From NCBI GenBank assembly GCA_039707655.1, contig CM077665.1, forward strand, positions 135,179,148 to 135,243,147: a stretch of DNA of 64,000 nt, read 5' to 3'. The stretch is from Elymus sibiricus. Lineage: Eukaryota; Streptophyta; Magnoliopsida; Poales; Poaceae. The notes beneath the pieces are model-generated. The model was not told the origin of the DNA. It made no database searches and saw only the letters and a program-made list of their open reading frames with translations. A program made the position numbers and the translations under genes. Every line of letters begins with the position of its first letter. Within the stretch, counting starts at the first letter, position 1. Below, piece by piece: positions 1 through 10,259 of this stretch.

Positions 1-423
1 ATACAAGTTCTTATTGCAAGCACGTATGACTATATACGGAATACATGCCTACATTATATTGATGAATTGGAGCTAGTTTTGTGTCGCCCTATTGTGTAGC
101 TATTACATGATCGATGTAATCCATATCGTGCCTTCCCTGTACCATGGCCTACGCTATACATATATTGAAACTTGCTAAGTTACTATTGCTGCTGTTACTG
201 TCACACCTGCTACTAACTGCTACTATCACTGTTATCGCTACTACTATTACTTGCTGTGCTACTAAAGTTTTGCTGCATAGAGATATCCCAGGTGAGGTTG
301 AATTGACAACTCAACTGTCAAGGCCAATAAATATTCTTTGGCCCCCCTTGTGTCGAATCAATAAATTAGGGTGAAATACTACCCGTGAAGATTGTCGCGA
401 TCCCCTATACTTGTGGGTTATCA
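1..423 (+). mobile_element. 3' part of Athila-lineage (Fatima-like) LTR, cut by the window edge
   Basis: This is the terminal part of an LTR ending near TTATCA at 423. A tRNA-Asp-type primer-binding site follows 11 bases later. The stretch is similar, in reverse complement, to 8653-9110, where the same kind of LTR lies on the minus strand. Both carry a region of GCTACTGTTGCTA-like trinucleotide-rich sequence and a shared stretch around ATTGACAACTCAACTG. The short frame at 144-374 lies in this low-complexity part and is not a gene. The family name is from memory; the lineage is better supported by the PBS. Confidence 0.75.
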
Positions 424-434
424 AGACCTTTTTC

Positions 435-452
435 TGGCGCCGTTATCGGGGA
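435..452 (+). other. Primer-binding site (tRNA-Asp type)
   Basis: TGGCGCCGTTATCGGGGA matches the 3' end of plant tRNA-Asp except for one changed base (GTTATC for GTTGCC). This PBS is typical of Athila-lineage Gypsy elements. Internal sequence of the element is lost within about 30 bases. Confidence 0.8.
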
Positions 453-461
453 GGATAGCTC

Positions 462-560
462 TATTATTCTTTTAAGTTACATATTACCGGGGAGCACAGC
501 TCGAAAAAAACATCATTCGAGATGGGACCTGTGCTCCTTGACGATTCCTGAGATAATAGC
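462..560. repeat. Direct repeat copy plus nested hairpin
   Basis: The 18 bases at 462-479 (TATTATTCTTTTAAGTTA) recur at 820-837, on the far side of the MITE. Between them, 491-537 forms a two-part hairpin: GGAGCACAG (491-499) pairs with CTGTGCTCC (529-537), and inside it CTCGAA (500-505) pairs with TTCGAG (516-521). This looks like a small insertion in plastid-derived DNA, or a MITE remnant. Its class is not recognised. Confidence 0.5.
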
Positions 561-562
561 TA

Positions 563-819
563 CTCCCTCCATTCCACAATGTAGTGCACATAGATTTTTC
601 CAGAAGTCAAACTTTGTCAACTTTGACCAAGTTTGCAGAGAAAACTATTTACATCTACACAACCAAACATGTATATTATGAAAATATAACTCATGATGTA
701 TCCTATGGTGTGCACTTGGTATTCTTGATGTACCTAATTTTTTCTATAAATATGGTCAAAGTTTGCAACGTTTGACTTTTAGAAAAATCTATAGGCACTA
801 CATTATGGACCAGAGGGAG
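563..819. mobile_element. Stowaway (Tc1/Mariner) MITE
   Basis: A 257-bp non-coding element starts CTCCCTCCATTCC and ends in its approximate inverse, GGACCAGAGGGAG. It is flanked by TA at 561-562 and 820-821. The terminal repeats extend about 25 bases with a few mismatches (ACAATGTAGTGC against GCACTACATTAT). The CTCCCTCC terminus and TA target duplication define Stowaway elements of grasses. It has no coding capacity. Removing it restores a continuous ATAGCTATTATTC stretch. Confidence 0.92.
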
Positions 820-1010
820 TATTATTCTTTTAAGTTAACTATTATTTGAAGTTAGCCTCCATGGTGAAATTGGTAGACACCCTGCTCTTAGGAAGCAATG
901 CTCAAGCATCTTGGTTCGAATCTGATTGGCGGCATTCTTGAAAAAGAATACAATAGATTAGAAATCAATTCAAAATTTACAATTTTGTAATGGGACCTTC
1001 CCCTTATGCT
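820..1010 (+). other. Nuclear plastid DNA insert (trnL-UAG region)
   Basis: The stretch holds a recognisable plastid trnL-UAG copy followed by AT-rich sequence that resembles the grass plastid trnL-ccsA spacer. It breaks off at about 1005-1010, where an ATGCT would coincide with the start of ccsA. The left limit is uncertain because the preceding AT-rich bases also occur at 462-479. This is plastid DNA captured by the nucleus, not a plastid genome. The spacer assignment is from memory. Confidence 0.7.
855..934 (+). pseudogene. Decayed plastid trnL-UAG copy
   Basis: Eighty bases keep the tRNA-Leu order: 5' acceptor GCCTCCA, D arm with GGTGAAATTGGTAGACA, anticodon loop CTTAGGA (anticodon UAG), variable arm, T loop TTCGAAT and acceptor end GGCGGCA. 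The acceptor has a mismatch at position 4. The last anticodon-stem pair is C-A, and the T stem has a mismatch and wobbles. These changes suggest an unselected nuclear copy, so a working tRNA is unlikely. Confidence 0.85.
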
Positions 1011-1011
1011 A

Positions 1012-1941
1012 CCTGAATGGCCTCCGCAGAACAAGGTCATTTTTTGGTCATCTTCAGAATGACCCCAAATTTTGCAAGTGAATTGGCATGCCCACCCCAG
1101 TACTCAATGCAAAATTTGATCGAGTTCCGACAACATACGCACGTTGCGTCACGTCCGTTCAGTGTTTTAGGGTTTTTTTCACCGTAAAAATCATATAAAA
1201 TGCATAGAGTGCCGAAAAGCTACGAAACTTGGCATGCATGCTTGTCATGATGTTACAAGTCCATAATTTTTTTGGTTAATTTGAAGGATGTAGAAAAAAA
1301 CGTCAAGTTTTCGAAAGCTACGAAACTTGGCATGCATGCTTGTCACTTGAAGGATGGTACTTTGAACATATTTATTCTATGGTTTCATTGCGTCACGATA
1401 ATTATGTGTTTTTTTGAAGAGTCAAGTGACATATATATTTAGTACTTTATTACTGCTGTTATGTTTATTGTAACAATTTTTATTTCACATAAAAATTAAC
1501 CTACATAAAAAAGAGTAAAAAGAAGTCCACCCCGCTACTGAGTCGGCGCTAGCTTAGTCGAACCGTCCAGATCAAGCCGGTCAGCGAAAGAGACGGCCTT
1601 TGGGCCGCGGGGCGACCCATAAGCGGGGCACAACAGGGCAAGCAGAGCCACGGACAGCGAGACTTAGCACGAGACATCGACATGGCTCTTTAAGCGGATG
1701 AGGGCACCCCTCATTGGGTGAGGCGGGACTAAAATGGACGTCGTGCACCGCCTCAACCCCGCACACACGCGTGCAGTTATTGGGCCGTCCACGTGCGGCG
1801 GCGAGCGCCCGAGAATCGCGTCGTTATTGGTCCAGCCTTTGCACGGTCCCCCTGTTGAAAGGTCATTCCCGTTCGCCTCCCATGCTCGATCAGCCAGCCC
1901 AACGGTGGGGTGTGCATTTTTTAATTAAAAAACAAGGACGA
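1012..1941. other. Unassigned intergenic DNA with a 32-bp direct repeat
   Basis: No coding region or mobile-element ends are recognised. An identical 32-bp block (AAAGCTACGAAACTTGGCAT and onward) occurs at 1216-1247 and 1314-1345, and GAAGGATG recurs near each copy. Composition shifts from AT-rich to GC-rich at about 1530. The short frames at 1581-1944 overlap one another on both strands and show no family signature. Confidence 0.5.
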
Positions 1942-3543
1942 TGATACGTCTTCAACGTATCAATAATTTATGAAATATTCATGCCATATGTTCCTATGTT
2001 TACAATAATTTTATATTGTTTTGATGCACTTTATATTATTTATTTAGAACCAACCCGGACTAACGTTGTTTTTAGTTAAATTACCGCGGTGTTGTTTTTG
2101 TGCAGAAAATAAAAGTTCTCGGAATCGCCCGAAACTTTTTTATGATTTTTTCTAGAGGAAATAATAAATACTTGAGCGAGGAACCACCGGAGGGGAGCCA
2201 CGTATGGGCCACAAGCCAAGGCTCTGGTTAGCGTGATTCCAGCGCCTAAAAATCCTATATATACAGAAACCCTCAGAATAAACCTAGAACTTCTGCTCCA
2301 CCGTCGCAACTCTTTGTATCGATGAAAAACCCATTTGGAGCCTTTCCAGTACCCTGCCGAAGGGGCAAAATCATCTCCGGTGGCCATCTTCATCATCCCG
2401 ACGGAGGCCATGACGAGGAGGGAGTAATTCACCCACGGGGCTGAGGGTATGTACCATTAGCTATGTGTTTAATCTCTCTCTCCCGTGTTCTTGAGATGGC
2501 ATAATCTTGATGTATCGCGGGCTTTGTTAATATAGTTGGATCCTATGGTGTTCTTCCCTTGCTATCTTGTTGTGTTGAATTGAATATTTCCATTCAAGGT
2601 TTTGTTATGTCAGATTGAACATTTTGGATTTGAGGACACTTGATGTATGTCTTGCATGTGGATACCCATGGTGACAATGGGGTATTCTATTTATTCATTT
2701 GATATATGTTATGGCATCAACTTGCGGATTCCGGTGACCTTTGGGGATCTATGCATAGGGGTTGATTGCACGTTTTCATACTAATTTCTCCAATAGAAAT
2801 CTTGGGGTACTCTTTGAAGTTTTTTGTGTTGGATTGAATATGATAGATCTGAAATTGTTTGATGCATGTCGCATAATTTACCCATGGATACTTGAGGTGA
2901 CGTTGGAATATCTAGGTGACATTAGGGTTGATTGATATGTATCATTGGTGTTATTTTACTACGAACTCTAGGGCTATTTGTGACACTTATAGGAATAGCT
3001 CAAAAGATTGCTCGGAAAGAATAACTTTGAGGTGGTTCTACTACCTACACCAATTTCATCTTATGTTCTTCGCTACTTATGAACTTTGGAGTGATTCTTT
3101 GTCGCACGTTGAGGATAATCATATGATTCTACTATGTTAGCATTGTTGAAAGATTGCACTAGTGGAAGTATGAACCATAGGCCTTGTTTCCAAACATTAA
3201 TATACCATTTTGCTCGTTGTTTACTACTTATTACCTTGCTTTTTTTTATTTATTCAGATTATATAAACCTATTTCTACTATCTATACTTCACTTGTATCA
3301 CCATCTCTTCACAAAACTAGTGCATCTATACAATTTGCCATTGTATTGGGTGTGTTGGGGACACAAGAGATTTCTTGTATTTGATTGCAGGGTTATTTGA
3401 GAGAGACCATATTCATCCCACACCTCCCACGGATTGATAAACCTTAGGTCCTCCACTTGAGGGAAAATTGCTACTGTCCTACAAAACTCTGCACTTGGAG
3501 GCCCAACAGAGTCTACAAGAATAAAGTTGCGTAGTAGACATGA
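1942..3543 (+). mobile_element. LTR of Athila-lineage Gypsy element (Sabrina/WHAM-like)
   Basis: This roughly 1.6 kb LTR begins TGATACGTCTTCAACGTATC and ends just before CTCTTTTCTGGCACC, the PBS context. It contains a TATA box at 2256-2263. The internal region is interrupted at 3801 by another element, and the partner LTR is not in the window. A block at 2052-2122 is shared with the otherwise different LTR at 8653-10063. Confidence 0.85.
2256..2263 (+). promoter_or_regulatory. LTR TATA box
   Basis: TATATATA lies about 310 bases into the LTR, after a GC-richer stretch and ahead of leader-like sequence. This is the expected place for an LTR core promoter. Activity is not shown by sequence. Confidence 0.5.
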
Positions 3544-3553
3544 AACTCTTTTC

Positions 3554-3800
3554 TGGCACCGTTGCCGGGGAGGTGAGTGCTTGAAGGTATATCTTTAGAT
3601 CTTGCAATTATATCTTTTAGTTTCTTGTTTTTCACTAGTTTGGTTTTATAAAAGAAAACTAAAAAAATGGAGTGTAGGTTGCCTCAATTGCTTCGTCTTT
3701 TTAACGTCTTTCGTGAAAATAATGGTTCGAAAAATTGTGCTCAATTGTTAGAGAAAGAATTTATAAAAATACTTAATGAGAATTCCTTGAATGATGAACA
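3554..3800 (+). other. PBS and 5' leader of the Athila-lineage element
   Basis: TGGCACCGTTGCCGGGGA at 3554-3571 is a tRNA-Asp-type PBS with one change. About 230 bases of leader and possible early coding sequence follow (ATG near 3667). They stop at GAACA (3796-3800), where the next LTR starts, so this element was the insertion target. Confidence 0.75.
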
Positions 3801-5661
3801 TGTAACGACCGAGATGCGGTACTATCCCAATTAAGGCTCGAGGTCCTCGATGGGGATAGAAGCGCATCTCGGCATTTCGCAAGTACAAAAATCATTGCAT
3901 ACATGTAAAGAAGAGACGGGTATAGGAGCCTGAGTACGAGGATCTCGGAGAGAACACCTACATGGACCCATCTCTTTATCCTCCTGAAGACCCAACAGGT
4001 AAGATGATCGTACCCGGATCCCAACACTATTTTTGCTTTGCTAGATGTCTCGCTTCTATCGTTATGTTTCGTTGCCTACCACTTATATGTCAAGCCTCCC
4101 AAACTGCCATGAAAGCCTCTAACCACTCCACTACCTAGCGAAACCTTGTTTGGCTAAGTTACCGCTGCTCAGCCCCTCTTATAGCGTTCTTAGTTGCAGG
4201 TGCAGGTTGTTTCCATGTGACAACATGGATATCGGAGATATCACCGTAATTATTGCTATTTAATTCAATGCACCTATATACTTGGTAAAAGGTGGAAGAC
4301 TTGGCCTTTTGGTCGGTGTTTTGTTCCACCTTTGCCGTCCTAGCTACTTGTTACCGGTGGTATGTTCCATATTTTGCGCTCCTAACATGCTCGGGGTTGT
4401 TATGGGGACCCCCTTGATTATTCGTTTTAGGATAAAGCTTGTCTGGCAAGGCCCAACATTGGTACTATTTGCTTAACAACCTAATTAAAAATGCATAGGG
4501 CTTAGCTACCCCGTGGATAATTAATCAACCCCCGGGCCAGTGCTCCTCATGAGTGTTGGTCCAACCGGGCTGCCTGCGGGGCCGCCTCGAGGAAACTCGG
4601 GGATTGGTTTCCCCGTAGCTAGTCCCATCTGGTAGTGCCCTGAGAAAGAGATACGCGCGGCTCCTATTGGGATCTGGCCTACCGGGCGGTCTTGCTAGAC
4701 TTGTTTTACCTTTCTCGAATATGTTGTGCGAGGGATTCCGAGGATACTTTGGGCTATCTCGAGGTTGAGGTTTTCCTACGGAATTTCCAAGGAGATCACG
4801 GGTTTTCCGTGGTCGAGGTTATTCCACGCAGCGTGTGGTAGTTTGTGATGGACTAGTTGGAGCACCCCTGCAGGGTTATATCTTTCGTAAAGCCGTGCCC
4901 GCGGTTATGTGGCGACATTGGAAGTTTTGTTTAACACCCGGTTATAGCAAACTTGAAGTAAACTTAATTAAAAAGAACCAACTGTGTGCATAACCATGAC
5001 TGTATCTGCTCGTGAACATGAACCGAGAGAGAACACAGTGGGGTTATGATTGACGTAAGTAGGTGTTCAGGATCACTTAGTGATCATTCTAGATCATGAT
5101 CGTTATGCGTAGGCCACCATATTTAAAATATTGTTCTCGTAAGTTAGCCACCAAGATACATGCTTAGTGTTGCAGCCTCACCACTTAACCCTTCCTCACC
5201 CATTGGCTTACATAGTCTCGGTACCCGGGTTATGAGATTGCTGAGTCCCCTGTGGCTCACAGATTACTACAACAATACAGGTACAGGTACTGATGAGATC
5301 GATCCAGTCGATGTGTCCCAGCTCCAGTGGGAATTCGATGAGGAACGTGGGCGTATGTATGTGACATATCCGGATGAGTAGGGGAGCTTCTTGGTTGTGT
5401 TCCTGGTCTGGCAATACAGTTTCATTGCTTTCTTTTATCGTTTGATTTCGTCCGTAGTCGGACCCTGTCTTATGGATGATTGTATGAATGTTTGTGTGGA
5501 ATTGTAATTTAGCATGTGGCGAGTGTAAGCCAACTCTTATACTCGTCTCTTCTTTACATGTATGCAATGATTTCTGTACTTGCGAAACGCCGAGATGCGG
5601 TTCTATCCCCATCGAGGACCTCGAGCCTTAATTGGGATAGTACTGCATCTCGGTCGTTACA
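3801..5661 (+). mobile_element. 5' LTR of a chromovirus-like Gypsy element, with 128-bp terminal inverted repeats
   Basis: The 1861-bp LTR starts TGTAACGACCGAG and ends CTCGGTCGTTACA, just before a tRNA-Met-type PBS. The first 128 bases are about 95% identical to the reverse complement of the last 128 (5534-5661), far longer than the usual few-base LTR inverted repeat. The first 72 bases also fold on themselves (3809-3828 with 3852-3872). The LTR carries the CCCTGCAGGG / GCCGTGCCCGCGG block at 4863-4905. A splice-acceptor-like CAATACAG at 5280 precedes a short acidic frame ending at 5381. Confidence 0.85.
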
Positions 5662-5664
5662 AGT

Positions 5665-5677
5665 TGGTATCAGAGCC
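5665..5677 (+). other. Primer-binding site (initiator tRNA-Met type)
   Basis: TGGTATCAGAGCC matches the 3' end of plant initiator tRNA-Met. It lies three bases after the LTR end, which fixes the LTR boundary and the plus-strand orientation. Confidence 0.92.
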
Positions 5678-6544
5678 ATACCGACCATAGGACCCCCTTG
5701 CTTGATCGAACTTGGCCGAGTCGAGTCTAGTGAAAAACTATTTTGAGTCTAGTTATATTGGAGAGTAGGTTTCTTTTACTCCTCTTCTATACTCTGGTGC
5801 GGAATTACGACTTAGGAACTTTGATTCTACCCTCTTCTCGCTCAAAAAAAAATTAGGATCACGCTGGTATTTTGGAAACTATATGATGCCGATGTGACGG
5901 AGTTTTGTTCTTGGTGCCTCCTGTCTGAATTGACTTTGTTCCGGGGAGTAGAGCTCCAAGGAATTCTGGCCACATCGTTATCATTTAGTTTCCTTAGTAT
6001 CTCAGGACGGATGATGTTCGAAATTGCTTCAATACTATTTGTGGCGAGAGGAGTTTGGCGTCACCCAGTACTGGGGAGAACGTCCAGATGTACTGCCATG
6101 CTTGGTATCATTGTGATTACGAGGGTCCGAGGTAGATGAATTTCCGAGGCCTCTAGTTGTGTGTTGACGGATGTGATACATTGGAGAGTAGTATTACTGC
6201 TAGGAGTTGAGTGATGGATTTAACTCCGTGTATCCGTGGACCCGATTGCATAACCAAAGATTTCGGACGTTCTTAGGTGGGAATTCAAGTAGTCACCTAG
6301 GAAAATTCTTTCATCAGATGTATGTTGGGATATATATTTGTTCCGAGCACTTCTTAGCTCAATATCTTGTCAATTGCAAGTGTCTTTTGAATCTCATGAT
6401 GTGTCGCTAATCTGTGGAAGCATTCTTACTAATTCTAGTTTGAATGCAAATTGATGAGACCAAATTTTGCAATATTTCAAGCCTTTGATTCAGCTTATCA
6501 GCTTCATCTTTTCATCATGATCTAATATTCTTGTCCATATCTAG
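5678..6544 (+). other. Gypsy 5' leader
   Basis: About 870 bases lie between the PBS and the gag reading frame. Only short unrelated frames occur. I see no further feature. Confidence 0.6.
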
Positions 6545-8652
6545 GATGGCTCTAGCAACTCGTGGAAATCCGGGTCGTGAGGGGGAGTAGTCTGACCCTC
6601 CACCACCCCCACCTCCACCCTCCGGTGACGTGGCAAGCTCTGATGGCCGCGACCAACGCAAATACTCAGATGCTGCTTCAAATGATGCAGGAAAGGAATC
6701 AAGGATATCAAGGTCAACAAGGCAATTTCTATAATCAGCCGTAGTTTGCAACTTTGAGTCAGTTCCTTGCCAATCAACCCAAGACCTTCACCTGTTGTGA
6801 TCAGCCTTTTGATGTGGTTGATTGGCTCCATGACATGAGTAAGCATTTCGAGTGCAGCAATGTCAGACCTGCGAACTATGTAAAGTTTGCGACCTTCCCG
6901 CTTAAGGGTCAGGCAGCAGAGTGGTGGCAGCAGTACAAGGATTCCAGAGGTGGCTGTGTGATCAGCTAGGATGACTTTTGCCGTGACTTTAGAGCTCATC
7001 ATATCCCGTCGAGTGTTGTCGAGGGGATGTGTGAAAAGTTCAGGAACTTGAAGCAAGGAAGTATGACTGTCTATCAGTATAACATCGAGTTCCAGAATCT
7101 GGCCCGCTATGCCAAGCAAGACATTCCTGATGACAAGAGCAAGATTTATCAGTTCAGAGGTGGCCTCCGGGATGATCTTCAGCTTCCTGTCACCCTTCAC
7201 GAGCCTCCTGTGTTTGATCAGTTTTATAACTTGGCTCTAAAGTTTGAAGCAGCTCTAGCCAAGGTCGAGAATTCCAAGAAGCGGTTTAGAGACTCCCACC
7301 CTTCTTCGTCCAGCTCTCAGATTGTTCCTAAGCAGCAGAAGTATTGGTTTCCTCCTCCACCTCCGTTTCATCCTCCTCAGCAGCAGAAGCAACACGGTGG
7401 TCGTGGTCCTTCCCACCCACCCAACCCAGGTTTTCAGCAGAGGCCTCAGGCGCCCAAGTCAGCTAATGCTCCTCCTCCAGGCAACTTTCGTCCGCTCTCA
7501 GAGGCGACTTGTCACAAGTGTGGTCAGAAGGGCCGCTATGCTCCCAAGTGCCCTCAGCGGCGTCTTCCGCCTCCTCCTCCAGTCAGACCTCCAGGCAATT
7601 CTATGGTGAAGCACAATCCGAGGTCAGCCAGAGTGAACATGGTCAATGCAGCTGAAGCAGAGGATTCTTCTCAAGTGATTATGGGTAATCTCTTGGTTAA
7701 TTCTATTCCTGCAAAAGTGTTGTTTGATACTGGTGCATCGCATTCTTTCATGTCATATCCTTTTGCATCAAAGCATAGTTTTACCACTGAGTTTTTACCA
7801 AGAGCTTTGCAAGTTGTGTCTCCAGGTAAGCGTCTCAGCTCAAATATGGTGGTTCCGGATGTCTCTGTCAAAATGGGCAGCTATTCCTTTCTAGCCTCTC
7901 CAATTGTTCTCGGAAATTCCGATATTGATCCCATTCTTGGCATGGATTTTCTGGCGATGAACAAGGCTTATGTCGATTGTGCAGCCAAAGAAGTCAAATT
8001 GACTCATTCTTCCGAATAGGTGATCATTTTCGCTGCTCGCGATGACACTATTCGGCTCTTTTCTCTTAATGAGAAGGGTGAAATCTCAGCCATATCTCAA
8101 GTCCCTATCGTATGTGAGTATGAAGATGTCTTTCCAGAAGAATTGCCAGGAATGCCTCCTCACCGGCCAGTGGAGTTTGTGATTGAGCTCGAGCCTGGAA
8201 CTGAACCGGTTTGCAAGCATCCTTATAAGCTTGGTGCCGAAGAGCTGAAAGAATTGAAGAAGCAGCTAGATGAACAAGAGCGTCTGGGTTTGATCAGACC
8301 AAGTTCTTCACCTTGGGGTTGTGGTGTTCTTTTTGTCAAGAAGAAAGATGGCACGGACCGACTTTGCGTCGATTACCGCCCATTGAACAAGAAGACAATC
8401 AGGAACAAATATCCACTTCCAAAATCAATGAATTGTTTGAGCAATTGAAAGGGGCCAAGGTTTTCTCTAAGCTCGATCTTCGAATGGGCTATCATCAAAT
8501 CCGCATTCGTGATGAAGATATTCCCAAGACTGCTTTCAGGACAAGCTTTGGCTCTTATGAGTACACGGTGATGTCCTTTGGTCTCGCAAATGCTCCTCCG
8601 ACATTCTCTCGCATGATGAACTTCGTCTTCTCTCCCTTCAAGAATGAGTTCG
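6545..8652 (+). pseudogene. Broken gag-protease-reverse transcriptase of a chromovirus-like Gypsy element
   Basis: One frame runs from an ATG at 6545 and encodes gag with a proline-rich part and a CCHC zinc knuckle (CHKCGQKGRYAPKC, about 7513-7554). The retropepsin site DTGASHSF is near 7727, followed by the flap/ILGMDFL motif. An RT start follows ([27 protein letters not shown]). In-frame TAG codons at 6742-6744, 6967-6969 and 8017-8019 interrupt it, and there is an early TAG at about 6588. A one-base loss near 8430 shifts the RT frame, which continues as [13 protein letters not shown] to [18 protein letters not shown]. At 8653 the gene is cut off by a minus-strand LTR, before the YVDD box. 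RNase H and integrase are absent. The knuckle and RT style suggest the Tekay/Del chromovirus group. Confidence 0.9.
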
Positions 8653-10063
8653 TGATAGCCCACAAGTATAGGGAATCGCAACCGTTTTCGAGGGTAGATT
8701 ATTCAACCCAAATTTATAGATTCGACACAAGGGCAGCCAAAGAATATTTGAGAGTATTAGCAGTTGAGTTGTCAATTCAACCACACCTGGAGATTATATA
8801 TCTGCAGCAAAGTGATTAGTAGCATAGTAATATGATAGTTTGATAGCAGCGGTAACAGAAGTAGCAACAGTAACAGTGATAGCAACAATTTTGTAGCAAG
8901 TGTAACAGTAGCAGCAACAGTAGTAACTTAGCAAGAACAATATGTGACAAACTCATAGGCACTTGATCGATGGATTCATTGGATGATATTCATCATGTAT
9001 CAGTCATAACCTAGGGTGACACAGAACTAGCTCCAGTTCATAAATGTAATGTAGGCATGTATTTCGTAAATAGTCATACGTGCTTATGGAAAAGAACTTG
9101 CATGACATATTTTGTCCTACCCTCCCGTGGCAGCGGGGTCCATAAGGAAACTAAGGGATATTAAGGCCTCCTTTTAATAGAGAACCGGAACAAAGCATTA
9201 ACACATAGTGAATACATGAACTCCTCAAACTACGGTCATCACCGAAAAGTATCCCGATTACTGTCACCCCGGGGTTTACAGATCATAACACATAGCAGGT
9301 GCATATGACCAACAAGATCGGATCTAGAACATAGATATAATGGTGATAACATAAATGGTTCATATATGAAATCATGGCACTTGGGCCCTAATGACAAGCA
9401 TTAAGCATGGCATAATCATAGCAACATCAATCTCAGAACATAGTGGATACTAGGGATCGAGCCCTAACAAAACTAACTCGATTACATGATGAATCTCATC
9501 CAACTCTTCACCGACTAGCAAGCCTACGAAGGAATTACTCACTCCCAGTGGGGAGCATCATGGGATTGGCAATGAAGGAGGGTTGATGATGACGAAGACC
9601 TAAGAATCCCCTCTCCGGAGCCCCAAACGGACAATAGATCTGGCCTCCTGATGAAGAACAGGAGGTGGCGGCGGCTCCGTCTCGCGAAACGCGATAAAAC
9701 TTTCTCTCCTATTTTTTCTCGAAAAATAGGAATTTATAGCGCTAGAATTAGGGTCAGCGGGGCCACGAGGTGGGCACAACCCACCAGGGCGCGCCCAGGG
9801 GGGCTGGCGCGCCGTGGTGTATGCTGCCCACCCTGGCCCACTTCTCTGGTGGTTTTTGGCTCCAATATTCCTCAAATATTCTGAAATAATTCTCCAAAAA
9901 GTTTCGTTCCGCTCTGAGAACTTTTATTTCTGCACAAAAACAACACCATGGTAGTTCTGCTGAAAACAACGTCAGTCCGGGTTTGTTTCATTCAAATCAT
10001 GCAAATTAGAGTCCAAAACAAGGGCAAAAGCGTTAGGAAAAGTAGATACGTTGGAGACGTATA
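8653..10063 (-). mobile_element. 3' LTR of a minus-strand Fatima-like Athila-lineage element
   Basis: Read on the minus strand, the LTR starts at about 10063 with TATACGTCTCCAACGTATC (usually TGATACG) and ends at 8653 with ...GGGCTATCA. Its end part is the inverse match of 1-423. It lands inside the RT gene of the preceding Gypsy element, which shows it is the younger insertion. The frames at 9600-9969 overlap on both strands and are not genes. Confidence 0.85.
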
Positions 10064-10259
10064 AACTCCCCTAAGCTTAAACCTTTGCTTGTCCTCCAGC
10101 AATTCAGTTCACAAACTGAAAGTGATAAAGAAAAACTTTTACGAATTCTTTTGTTCTTATTTACATACATATGCTTAAGTAGCACCCAAGTTTTGAGCAA
10201 AGATTATGACTAACCATGTCGACAATAACTCTTAGAAATTATATTAGTTCATATCAATG
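10064..10259 (-). mobile_element. Polypurine tract and 3' internal end of the Fatima-like element
   Basis: On the minus strand AAGCTTAGGGGAGTT directly precedes the LTR start, as a polypurine tract should. The upstream internal sequence is non-coding. It is interrupted at 10260 by a solo LTR and resumes at 14107. Confidence 0.75.

Noticed and set aside
855..934. Working tRNA-Leu gene
   Set aside because: Mismatches in acceptor, anticodon and T stems, and its plastid origin, argue for a decayed copy.
3801..5661. Foldback DNA transposon, because of the long inverted ends
   Set aside because: The unit is followed three bases later by a tRNA-Met PBS and a gag-pol frame, so it is an LTR.
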